Assembly: GCF_020320395.1 (NCBI RefSeq)
Contig: NZ_JAEDAH010000078.1
Coordinates: forward strand, 1 to 64,000
DNA: 64,000 bases
Source: Thalassolituus marinus
GTDB lineage: Bacteria; Pseudomonadota; Gammaproteobacteria; Pseudomonadales; Oceanobacteraceae
Direction: 5' to 3'
Both the position numbers and the translations under genes were made by a program. The notes under the pieces are model-generated. The model was given only the letters and a program-made list of their open reading frames with translations, was not told where the DNA came from and searched no databases. This document shows positions 44,654-52,733 of the stretch, piece after piece. The number at the start of each line of letters is the position of its first letter. Positions within the stretch are counted from its first letter, which is position 1.

Positions 44654-47600
44654 TCAGGCTTGTGGCTTGTCGATTCGGTGGGTCATGGCATACAGAACGG
44701 GCACAACCCCCAGAGTCAGTATGGTGGCAAAGCCCAGGCCACAACTGATGACCACTGCCATAGCACTGAAGAACGGATCAAACAGCAGCGGCAGCATGCC
44801 GAGGATGGTGGTCAGTGCCGCCATAGTGACAGGGCGCAGGCGACTGACTGAAGCGTGATAAACCGCAAAGTAGGGTTCACGACCTTCACTCAGCTCCAGA
44901 CGAATCTGATCGACCAGCACGATACCATTTTTGATGATCATGCCGGTCAGGCTGAGGAATCCCAGCAGGGCCATAAAGCCGAATTCAGCTCCCAGAACCA
45001 GCATGCCAGAGGAAACGCCAATAATCGCCAGGGGTACGCAGGCCCAGATAACCAGTGAGCTGCGTAGTTCGTTAAACAGCAGAACGGTGATGATAAACAT
45101 CAGTAAATAACCCAGTGGCAACGATGCAAACACGCTGGCCTGCGCATCCCGCGATGACTCATATTCACCACCCCAGCTCAGCTCATAGCCCGGTGGCAGG
45201 GGAATGGCCTCAATCTGTGGGCGGATACGCTGGAACAGGTCGTCAGCGGTAATATCTGAGTTCAGATCCGGATCTGCGTATACCTTGATGGTACGTTTTC
45301 TGTCCCGGCGAGCGATCAGTGCGTCTTCGAAGACAATATCGAAGCGCTCTACAATCTGACCGATCGGAATATAGCGGCTGAACACCGGCGACCATACCTG
45401 CAGGTCATTGAGACCGTCGATACTCAGGCGCTCAAGGGCTGGTGGACGCATGATGATTGGCTTCAGCGTTGTTCCCTCACGGTACAGGCCTATGCCCTTA
45501 CCAGAGAAGCTCAGTTGCAGCAGATCATCCAGATCCTGTTTGGAAATACCGGCGCGGCGGGCGTTGTCTTCATTGAATACCGGCCGAACGACTTTTACCC
45601 GTTCACGCCAGTCGTGACGAACATTGGCGGCATCAGCATCGGCGTTGAGGATTTTCATTGCCTGTACGGCCAGCTGGCGCAGCACATCCTGATCGGGACC
45701 AGCAAAGCGCGCTTCAATTTTAGCGGCGGTTCCCGGCCCGATCTGCAGGCGTTTGAATTTGACGAAAGCATCTGACAACTCTTCGTCAGTCCAGCGCATG
45801 CCCTGATCGATCAGGGCCGGAATCTGTTCACGGCTTGCTGCCCGTACCATCACCTGAGCGTAGGCGGCATACTGTCGTTCCGGGGCATAGGTCAGCATAA
45901 AGCGCTGTTCCCCCTGACCGACGGTGGACGCGGTAAATTCAACCCCGGGTTGTTCGCGGAAGTAGCGCTCCAGTGCCGTCGCCCGTGCCTGAGTTGCACG
46001 AATGTCAGAGCCTTCCGGCAACCAGATATCGACCAGGAACATCGGAGTGTTGGAGGGTGGGAAAAAGCTCTGTTTTACAAAACCGAATCCCACCACTGCC
46101 AGCACCAGTGCCACTAACATTGCGGCCATGGTGGCTTTGCGGTGAGCAAGCAGTTTGCTCAGCACTTGTCCGTAGACGACGTAGATGAAGCCTTTGTATG
46201 GATCGCTGTCTTCTTCGCTGTCGCTGCTGGTTTCATCACTGAACAGCAGGTGACAGAGGAAGGGAGTCAGACTGAGTGCAGTGATCCAGCTGAACAGCAG
46301 AGAAATCAGCAGCACATAAAACAACGAACCGACGAATTCACCGGTGGAATCCGGAGACAGACCAATCGGTGCAAATGCCGTCACAGCAATGACCGTGGCG
46401 CCCAGTAATGGCCACTGGGTCTGTTGCACAATGTCGTAGGCAGCCTGCAGACGAGTCTGTCCGCGCTTGATTCCGACCATGATGCCTTCGGTGATCACCA
46501 GAGCGTTATCAACCAGCATACCGAGCGCAATGATCAGAGCGCCCAGCGAGATACGATGCAGTTCAATGTCCATTACCTTCATGGCAATGAAGGTACCGAG
46601 AATCGTCAGCATCAGAATGGCACCGATGATCAGACCTGCGCGCATTCCCATAAACACCAGTAAAACCAGCACCACAATAACGACAGATGCGAGCAGATTG
46701 ACGACAAAGCCGGTAGAGGAAGCATCGACTTCTGCTGGCTGGTCGTACAGAGTGTGCAGGTCAATACCCAGAGGCCGGTTACGGTCGAGTTCTGACAGCT
46801 TGCTGCGCAGGTGTTCGCCGACTTCCACCACGTTCACACCAGAGTTGAACGAAATGCCGAGGCGCAGTGACGGCAGGCCGCTGAAGTTGGTCAGGTGGGC
46901 AGGAACTTCGGCAATACCTGACGAGATAGTGGCGATGTCGCGCAGGTAAATCAGCTTGTCTGAGCCGGTTTGACTGACCAGCAGGTCGCCCAGCTCCTGT
47001 ACGCTGTTGAATTCACCGGTTGGGCTGAAACGAATATATTCATCGCCAATACGGATCTTGCCGGCGCTCTGCACGGTATTCTGAGTTTCCAGTAACTGAT
47101 ACAGGCGAGAGACCGGAATGCCGAGGTTGGTCATGCGTTCACGGGAGATATCAATAAACACCTGTTCCTGCTGGTCGCCGGTGATGTTCACCTTGGCAAT
47201 ACCATCCAGTGTCGAAAGCTCACGCTTGAGGTATTCCGCATAGTCGTTGAGATCTTCATAGCCGAAATCAGGCCCGGTTAACGCCAGCAGTACACCGTAA
47301 ACATCACCGAAATCGTCCATCACGATGGGTTTATCGGCGCCTGGTGGCAGGCTCGACTGCTTATCATTGACCTTGCGGCGCAGCTCATCCCAGATCTGCG
47401 GCAGCTGATGACTCTTGTAAGTTGGCTTAATCATCAGATGAATCTGTGAAAAGCCGGCCTTGGAGACAGAATCGACGTACTTGATGTAGGGCAGAGCCTG
47501 AATGGCGCTTTCCAGAGGTGCGGTGACTTCCTCCTCCACCTGAAGTGCACTGGCACCCGGGTAGTAGGTAAAGACCATGGCTTCCTTAATGGTGAACTGC

Positions 47601-47722
47601 GGGTCTTCAAGGCGCCCCAGTCCAACATAGCTGATGCTGCCACCCACCAGAAGGATGAGTAACAGCATCCAGCTGGTGGTGGTGTGGCGGATAAAATAGG
47701 TCGCTGCGTTTTGCTTCTGCAT
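44654..47722 (-). CDS. RND-family efflux transporter, inner-membrane pump
   Basis: 1022-residue AcrB-fold proton-driven pump, closest in pattern to the TriC/HAE-type branch. Twelve membrane helices flank two large periplasmic loops. TM4 carries the proton-relay Asp in GMLVDNALVI and TM10 the Lys in IKNGIVLVDQ. The N-terminus starts at the ATG complementary to 47720-47722, 8 bases after GGGGG; a GTG overlapping the upstream stop (47726-47728) is an alternative. Substrates are not predictable. No outer-membrane TolC gene follows, so a shared TolC elsewhere is assumed. Confidence 0.93.
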   Translation of the reverse strand: MQKQNAATYFIRHTTTSWMLLLILLVGGSISYVGLGRLEDPQFTIKEAMVFTYYPGASALQVEEEVTAPLESAIQALPYIKYVDSVSKAGFSQIHLMIKPTYKSHQLPQIWDELRRKVNDKQSSLPPGADKPIVMDDFGDVYGVLLALTGPDFGYEDLNDYAEYLKRELSTLDGIAKVNITGDQQEQVFIDISRERMTNLGIPVSRLYQLLETQNTVQSAGKIRIGDEYIRFSPTGEFNSVQELGDLLVSQTGSDKLIYLRDIATISSGIAEVPAHLTNFSGLPSLRLGISFNSGVNVVEVGEHLRSKLSELDRNRPLGIDLHTLYDQPAEVDASSTGFVVNLLASVVIVVLVLLVFMGMRAGLIIGAILMLTILGTFIAMKVMDIELHRISLGALIIALGMLVDNALVITEGIMVGIKRGQTRLQAAYDIVQQTQWPLLGATVIAVTAFAPIGLSPDSTGEFVGSLFYVLLISLLFSWITALSLTPFLCHLLFSDETSSDSEEDSDPYKGFIYVVYGQVLSKLLAHRKATMAAMLVALVLAVVGFGFVKQSFFPPSNTPMFLVDIWLPEGSDIRATQARATALERYFREQPGVEFTASTVGQGEQRFMLTYAPERQYAAYAQVMVRAASREQIPALIDQGMRWTDEELSDAFVKFKRLQIGPGTAAKIEARFAGPDQDVLRQLAVQAMKILNADADAANVRHDWRERVKVVRPVFNEDNARRAGISKQDLDDLLQLSFSGKGIGLYREGTTLKPIIMRPPALERLSIDGLNDLQVWSPVFSRYIPIGQIVERFDIVFEDALIARRDRKRTIKVYADPDLNSDITADDLFQRIRPQIEAIPLPPGYELSWGGEYESSRDAQASVFASLPLGYLLMFIITVLLFNELRSSLVIWACVPLAIIGVSSGMLVLGAEFGFMALLGFLSLTGMIIKNGIVLVDQIRLELSEGREPYFAVYHASVSRLRPVTMAALTTILGMLPLLFDPFFSAMAVVISCGLGFATILTLGVVPVLYAMTHRIDKPQA

Positions 47723-47724
47723 TA

Positions 47725-48834
47725 TCACAGCCCCCGTTCTTTAACCCACGGGCGCACGCGCATCCCCTCGCTTGCCTGATGAACGCCAGCAGCAAGAATA
47801 GCCTCTCCGGGTTGCAGGCCACTGAGCACCTGCAGCCCCTGTGCTGAGATCTGACCCACCTGAATCGTGCGAGGCGCGAGAGTCATGTCGGCGGACACGA
47901 TCCAGACCTGCGCTTCGCCGGTGCCAGCTGGTTGCTCGCTGTTCTGCAATGCCGCGCTGACCGGGATATAAATAACCGGTGCCTGCTGGCTCAGAATCTG
48001 ATTCATATCGACAAATACACTGGCACTCATGCCTGGCAGGACGTTCAGTGTGCTTGGTCGTGGCATGGTCAGGGTTACGGTGAAACTGCCGGTGGCAGAA
48101 TCGGCCTGCGCCGTATGCTCTTTATAGCGCGTCGGAAACTGCTTACCCGGCAAGGCTTCGAATTCAACCAGTGGCTGGTAGTCGACCTTGTCGTTGCGGG
48201 CGATATTGGCCATGACGTTTTCCGGTAGCTGTAAACGAATTTCCAGCTGATCCTGTGCCTGCATGACCAGTACGGTATTACCGGCGGCTACTGGTTGATG
48301 GTTGTCGACAAAGACTTCTGCAACCACACCCGAGAAAGGTGCTTTCAGATTGGTGTATGACAAATCGGTACGCGCACTGTTGAAGGCGGCACGACTGATA
48401 TCCAGTTCAGCTTTGCTCTGGTCGTACTGGGCTTTGGATACCTGACCCTGGCTGAACAGATCATCGATGCGCTGAAACTGAGAGTCAGCCAGCTCGTAGC
48501 GCGCTTTGCGATCATCCAGGCGCAGCTGGTAGTCCGAGGGATCCAGTCTGGCTAGCAATTGTCCCTGCTTTACAACCTGGCCTTCTTTAACCGGCACTGC
48601 CATCAGCTCACCGCTGATACGAAATGCAAGGGGAGCGCGATCTGCCGCCTGAACCTGTGCAGGGAAGCGTCGTACCTGAGCATCGGAAGGCGGTGCAATC
48701 GTGAACAGACGTGCAGGCCGGGCCTCGGCGTCAGATACGTCTGGTGCCTCCTGAGAACAGCCCTGTATAAAAGATACAAGGAGTACAGTCAGAGCAGTGA
48801 GCTGAATGCGCCCGGTGAATATTGATGTCGCCAT
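47725..48834 (-). CDS. RND periplasmic adaptor lipoprotein (HlyD/MFP family)
   Basis: 369 residues from the ATG complementary to 48832-48834 (MATSIFTG), preceded by GGGA; more upstream ATGs are less plausible. Lipoprotein signal with a hydrophobic core and IQGC lipobox near residue 26. Then barrel-sandwich hybrid (ELMAVPVKEGQVVKQGQLLARLDP), alpha-hairpin (YELADSQFQRIDDLFSQGQVS), second lipoyl half (NLKAPFSGVVAEVFVDN) and beta-barrel domains. It links the inner-membrane pump to a TolC channel. Its stop abuts the pump start, so the pair forms one operon. An 18-bp palindrome lies 112 bases upstream. Confidence 0.92.
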   Translation of the reverse strand: MATSIFTGRIQLTALTVLLVSFIQGCSQEAPDVSDAEARPARLFTIAPPSDAQVRRFPAQVQAADRAPLAFRISGELMAVPVKEGQVVKQGQLLARLDPSDYQLRLDDRKARYELADSQFQRIDDLFSQGQVSKAQYDQSKAELDISRAAFNSARTDLSYTNLKAPFSGVVAEVFVDNHQPVAAGNTVLVMQAQDQLEIRLQLPENVMANIARNDKVDYQPLVEFEALPGKQFPTRYKEHTAQADSATGSFTVTLTMPRPSTLNVLPGMSASVFVDMNQILSQQAPVIYIPVSAALQNSEQPAGTGEAQVWIVSADMTLAPRTIQVGQISAQGLQVLSGLQPGEAILAAGVHQASEGMRVRPWVKERGL

Positions 48835-48945
48835 GATTAATCCCATTTTCTGAACAAAGTTGCAGGCCATTGGCATAAAGGCTAGCAGCTATGTCGGATT
48901 CTAGGCGAACTAACGGCAGGGCGGAACGGGACTCTGAGGCTTTAT

Positions 48946-48963
48946 TGTCCTGCATGCAGGACA
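48946..48963. promoter_or_regulatory. Perfect 18-bp palindrome upstream of the RND operon
   Basis: TGTCCTGCA / TGCAGGACA without loop or following T-run, in the 167-base gap between the sirtuin stop and the adaptor start. Its form suits a homodimeric regulator operator rather than a terminator. A possible -10 (TAGAAT, leftward, 48898-48903) lies 42 bases downstream. Confidence 0.6.
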
Positions 48964-49001
48964 CTGAGTCGGAACTCATTAGCTTGCAGGGAGGACTGAG
49001 C

Positions 49002-49703
49002 TCACTGGCCCGGAAGTGAATTCAGAAAGCGTGCGACTTCGGTAGTGGCAGCACCATAGCGTCGTTCAGCAAACAGGTCCTCGGTTTGCGACGGTTCCAG
49101 GTTGATTTCAACCGTATGTGCTCCGCATTGACGGGCAACCTCAACAAAGCCTGCAGCCGGGTAAACGTGGCCAGAAGTACCAATGCTTATAAACAGGTCA
49201 CATTGCTCCAGAGCCTGATAAATTTCGTCCATGTAAAAGGGCATTTCGCCGAACCAGACAATATGCGGGCGCAGCGCTGTACGACCACAGGCTGGACATT
49301 CTGTACTGGCCTCTATGTCCGTGGCGTAGCGGTGGACGCTGTTGCACAGCAGGCAGCGAACTTTTTTAAGCTCACCGTGCATGTGCAGTAAGTTCTGGCT
49401 GCCAGCCCTTTCATGCAGGTCGTCTACGTTCTGCGTCACCAGCAGAAACCGGCCATTAAAGGTTTGTTCAAATTCCGCCAGTGCAATGTGGGCGGAGTTC
49501 GGGCTTACCTCGCTGAGTTGCTGGCGGCGGGCATTATAAAAGCGCTGCACCAGTTCCGGATTGCGTACAAACGCTTCAGGCGTGGCAACTTCTTCGATGC
49601 GATGGTTTTCCCATAAGCCATCGGCGTCACGAAACGTTTTCAAGCCGGATTCAGCAGAAATACCTGCACCGGTTAATACCACGATGTTGCGATATGAAGT
49701 CAC
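49002..49703 (-). CDS. cobB: NAD-dependent protein deacylase (CobB-type sirtuin)
   Basis: 233-residue sirtuin that removes acyl groups from lysines using NAD. Motifs: [20 protein letters not shown], catalytic His region [12 protein letters not shown], structural zinc cysteines CLLC and CPAC, and [12 protein letters not shown] plus NLEPSQ for NAD. The Tyr and Arg of FYNARR match class III sirtuins (SIRT5/E. coli CobB), implying desuccinylase activity as well as deacetylase (family inference). Its start overlaps the patatin stop by 4 bases, so both are likely one transcript. Confidence 0.95.
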   Translation of the reverse strand: MTSYRNIVVLTGAGISAESGLKTFRDADGLWENHRIEEVATPEAFVRNPELVQRFYNARRQQLSEVSPNSAHIALAEFEQTFNGRFLLVTQNVDDLHERAGSQNLLHMHGELKKVRCLLCNSVHRYATDIEASTECPACGRTALRPHIVWFGEMPFYMDEIYQALEQCDLFISIGTSGHVYPAAGFVEVARQCGAHTVEINLEPSQTEDLFAERRYGAATTEVARFLNSLPGQ

Positions 49704-50857
49704 TCGGTATGTCCTTCAAAATGGTCAGCAAAGAATGCTTTGATTTCATCACTTCTCCGCATCGCATCGTTGTAGCCAAGATCAATCAGCGCCTTGCAGA
49801 ATCCATGTGAGAAAAGCAGATAACTGAGCACGCCGGAACCATTGTGGCTGGCATTGCCGCTGCCACCCAGTGCCAGTTTAAGCGCACGAGGAATCTCATG
49901 CGCATGCTGACCCGCAATGTCATCAATGGACTGACTTGGATTAATCTCCAGTAGTTCAATGTGCTTCAGTTCCATACCTTCTTTTTTACGCACAGCTTCA
50001 GGGATTTTACTCACTGTGCGATTAATTCGTCGCAGGCGTTCAACATCCGTTTCCATACTGTCGAGGAATGCGGCATTCAGCATGTGTCCCATTACTTTTG
50101 CGGGAGAAGGGTACGACTTACTGGGCTGGCGTTCCTTGCGCTCGTGCGCGTAGCCACTGACGCCGATGACCATGATTTTTTCTGCGCCGAGGTGTAAGGC
50201 CGGGCTTAGTGGGGCCAGCTGACGTACCGCGCCATCGGCAAAAAACTCGCGGTGAATTTTTACTGCCGGAAATATCATCGGAATGGCGGAGGACGCCATC
50301 AGATGGTCCAGCGTGATACGGCTGCGTAAACCAACCCGGCGTTGACGCTGCCAGTTGTTGATACTGTAGTGACCCTGAAAAAAGCTCACTGATTCACCGC
50401 TTTCAAGGCCCGAGCAGTTAACCGCTATGGCATGCAGTGCGCCGTTGTCGATGGCGCTCTGAATATTGTCGAACTTAATAACTTCCCGCAGCAGATTGCG
50501 CAGAGGCAGGTTGTCCAGCAGGGACACCGGATCGTTCTTATAACGGCGGCCAATAACCAGACTGCGTACCAGGCGGCTGAGACTGCCGGATACCCCCCAG
50601 AAGTCGGTGCGATAGATCTGGTCGCAACTGAAATGCATCCAGATGCGTTCAAGATGACGGATGCCGATACGGTAATTTTCGGCATAACTGGCCAATGCGA
50701 CACCGTTAATGGCTCCGGCAGATGTACCGGAAATGACGTCAAACGGGTTGTAATGTCCTTTGGGGAGAATTTTATGAATGGCTTTCAGCACACCCACCTG
50801 ATAGGCCGCTCGAGCGCCGCCACCGGAGAGAATGAGGCCAGTTTTTTTTATGTCCAA
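49700..50857 (-). CDS. Patatin-like phospholipase
   Basis: 385 residues with the patatin Ser-Asp dyad: oxyanion [13 protein letters not shown] at residues 12-24, nucleophile Ser in GTSAGAING, and Asp in [11 protein letters not shown]. No signal peptide, so cytoplasmic or peripheral on the inner membrane. Such proteins hydrolyse acyl esters of phospholipids or related lipids. It overlaps the sirtuin gene by 4 bases. The C-terminal third ([23 protein letters not shown] then [12 protein letters not shown]) is typical of proteobacterial patatin homologues of this size. Substrate unknown. Confidence 0.88.
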   Translation of the reverse strand: MDIKKTGLILSGGGARAAYQVGVLKAIHKILPKGHYNPFDVISGTSAGAINGVALASYAENYRIGIRHLERIWMHFSCDQIYRTDFWGVSGSLSRLVRSLVIGRRYKNDPVSLLDNLPLRNLLREVIKFDNIQSAIDNGALHAIAVNCSGLESGESVSFFQGHYSINNWQRQRRVGLRSRITLDHLMASSAIPMIFPAVKIHREFFADGAVRQLAPLSPALHLGAEKIMVIGVSGYAHERKERQPSKSYPSPAKVMGHMLNAAFLDSMETDVERLRRINRTVSKIPEAVRKKEGMELKHIELLEINPSQSIDDIAGQHAHEIPRALKLALGGSGNASHNGSGVLSYLLFSHGFCKALIDLGYNDAMRRSDEIKAFFADHFEGHTE

Positions 50858-51047
50858 CTGAAAATCCTGTATTCAGTGTATTGGCGATAAGATGGCTCTG
50901 AATGGCGCACTGTTTCTGCTTATGCCGAGCCTGTCGGCCATTGCTTCGCAGGCGGCCAAACCACAGTAATCAGACCCACGATATTCAGAGACTCTTTCAG
51001 CGTCAGTATAGTGCATAATACGCTTTTCTGATTTGTTGGGAGTGACC

Positions 51048-51686
51048 ATGTTCACCGGTATTGTCCAGACCAAATTACCTGTCGCTGCATTGGAGTCCCG
51101 TGGAGATTTTGCCACGTTGCGTTTTGATTTTCCGGAAAGACTGTTATCCGGTTTACAGAACGGCGCTTCGGTAGCCATTAACGGAACCTGCCTGACGGTG
51201 CGTGAAATTGATGGTCAGCGAGTCAGCTTTGATGCCATCGAGCAGACCCTGAAGGTAACAAATCTCGGGCAATTACAGGCAGGATATGTGGTCAATATTG
51301 AGCGTGCTGCACGCTTTGGCGACGACATCGGCGGTCACGTTTTGTCTGGTCACATCATGGATCAGGTCAGTGTGCTCGATGTGATTGATACGGCGAACAA
51401 TCGTGTGGTGTGGATGGAGCGTCCTGCGCATCTGGCGCCTTTCCTGCTGGACAAAGGTTTTGTTGCTCTGAATGGTTGCAGTCTGACCATTGCCGAAGTA
51501 GAAGGTGAGCGCTTCAGCGTGCATCTGATTCCGGAAACCCGTGACGTCACCACCTTTGGCGAGGTGAAGGCGGGTGATCGCATCAATCTGGAAGTCGACA
51601 GCCAGACTCAGGCGGTAGTGGAGACTGTGCGCCGTCTGCTGGCTGATCCTGCAACTGCTGCACAACTGGTGGCAGCACTGAAGTAG
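51048..51686 (+). CDS. ribE: Riboflavin synthase alpha subunit
   Basis: 212 residues with two tandem lumazine-binding beta-barrel repeats that catalyse dismutation of 6,7-dimethyl-8-ribityllumazine to riboflavin. Start at ATG 51048 (MFTGIVQ, the family N-terminus) five bases after GGGAG. Repeat 1 contains VAINGTCLTV and GGHVLSGHI; repeat 2 contains VALNGCSLTI and VHLIPETRDVTTFG. It resembles the E. coli enzyme, including GHIM rather than the GHVDG form of other bacteria. It is not in a rib operon, and no FMN riboswitch was found upstream. Confidence 0.93.
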   Translation: MFTGIVQTKLPVAALESRGDFATLRFDFPERLLSGLQNGASVAINGTCLTVREIDGQRVSFDAIEQTLKVTNLGQLQAGYVVNIERAARFGDDIGGHVLSGHIMDQVSVLDVIDTANNRVVWMERPAHLAPFLLDKGFVALNGCSLTIAEVEGERFSVHLIPETRDVTTFGEVKAGDRINLEVDSQTQAVVETVRRLLADPATAAQLVAALK

Positions 51687-51703
51687 GAACGCGGAAGCGT
51701 TCC

Positions 51704-51943
51704 TCAGCGACTTTGCAGATAGCGGATAATATCCGCTGACTCGTACATCCAGGTTTCTTTACCGTTTTCTTCGATCAGCAGGCACGGCACTGTGGTACGG
51801 CCAGTGGCTTTGTACTGCTGTTCACTGAAACTACGGTTCTGCATAACGTTGCGCTTTTCAACGTCGACAGTGACTTTAGGCAGAGCTGCCAGTACTCGCT
51901 GACAGAAAGGGCAGGCATCGTAGTAGTACAGAGCGTATTTCAT
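51704..51943 (-). CDS. Glutaredoxin-like thioredoxin-fold protein
   Basis: 79 residues with a CPFC active site (YYYDACPFCQRVLAAL), cis-Pro in TVPCLLIE, and the C-terminal ESADIIRYL helix, as in small glutaredoxins. Likely glutathione-dependent disulfide reduction or glutathionylation. The second ATG (51941-51943) is preferred because it sits 6 bases after AGGGG, while the first ATG (51949) directly abuts that site. Divergent from the TauE-type permease. Confidence 0.88.
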   Translation of the reverse strand: MKYALYYYDACPFCQRVLAALPKVTVDVEKRNVMQNRSFSEQQYKATGRTTVPCLLIEENGKETWMYESADIIRYLQSR

Positions 51944-51968
51944 AAACATCCCCTGATGAGTTTTCCTG

Positions 51969-52733
51969 ATGGATTATACAGAACAACTGATACTTTTCCT
52001 GATCGCTGTTGTTGCTAACTGGTTTTCGGCTCTGGCGGGAGGCGGTGCCGGACTGATTCAGTTACCGGTTCTGATCTTTATGGGCCTGCCGTTTCCACTG
52101 GCACTGGCAACGCATAAGATTGCCACGGTGGCGCTTGGACTGGGTGCGACCATGCGCCATCTGCGTGAGAAGCATCTGGAGCGCTGGCTACTGAGTTTAA
52201 TTGTGCTGGCGGGCGTTCCGGGTGTTATCACCGGAGCTCTGTTTATTCTCGATGTCGACGCACGTAAAGCCGAAGTTGCACTGGGCTTGCTGACACTCGG
52301 GCTGTCGCTGTATTCCTGGTTCAAGCCACAACTGGGACTGGTGAATACAGCTCGCAATCGCTCGACACAGGGCATTATGGTTGGTGCACTGGTGCTGTTG
52401 CTGATTGGCTTTGCCAATGGCGCGCTGTCGGCCGGCAGTGGCTTATTTGTTACTTTGTGGCTGGTGTACTGGTTTGGTCTGGATTACAAAACCGCAGTGG
52501 CGCAAACGCTGGTCGCCGTTGGCCTCGGCTGGAACGGTGCTGGTGCGCTGACCATGGGGACTGTCGCTGAAGTGCAGTGGGACTGGATACCGGCGCTGAT
52601 TGCCGGCTCTCTGATTGGTGGTTATCTGGGCGCAAACACCTCGGTACAGTCGGGTAACCTGACGATTAAGCGGCTGTACGAAGTGATTACACTGATTGTT
52701 GGCCTGAAGCTCCTGTGGGGGCCTGGCCTCTGA
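51969..52733 (+). CDS. TauE/SafE-family permease
   Basis: 254-residue membrane protein with about eight helices and two copies of the TauE/SafE repeat (NWFSALAGGGAGLIQLPVLIFMGLPFPLALATHK and the GFANGALSAGSGLF segment). Family members export or import small organosulfur compounds, sulfite or sulfoacetate. Substrate here unknown. Its 3' end overlaps the convergent sensor kinase gene by 47 bases. Confidence 0.9.
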   Translation: MDYTEQLILFLIAVVANWFSALAGGGAGLIQLPVLIFMGLPFPLALATHKIATVALGLGATMRHLREKHLERWLLSLIVLAGVPGVITGALFILDVDARKAEVALGLLTLGLSLYSWFKPQLGLVNTARNRSTQGIMVGALVLLLIGFANGALSAGSGLFVTLWLVYWFGLDYKTAVAQTLVAVGLGWNGAGALTMGTVAEVQWDWIPALIAGSLIGGYLGANTSVQSGNLTIKRLYEVITLIVGLKLLWGPGL

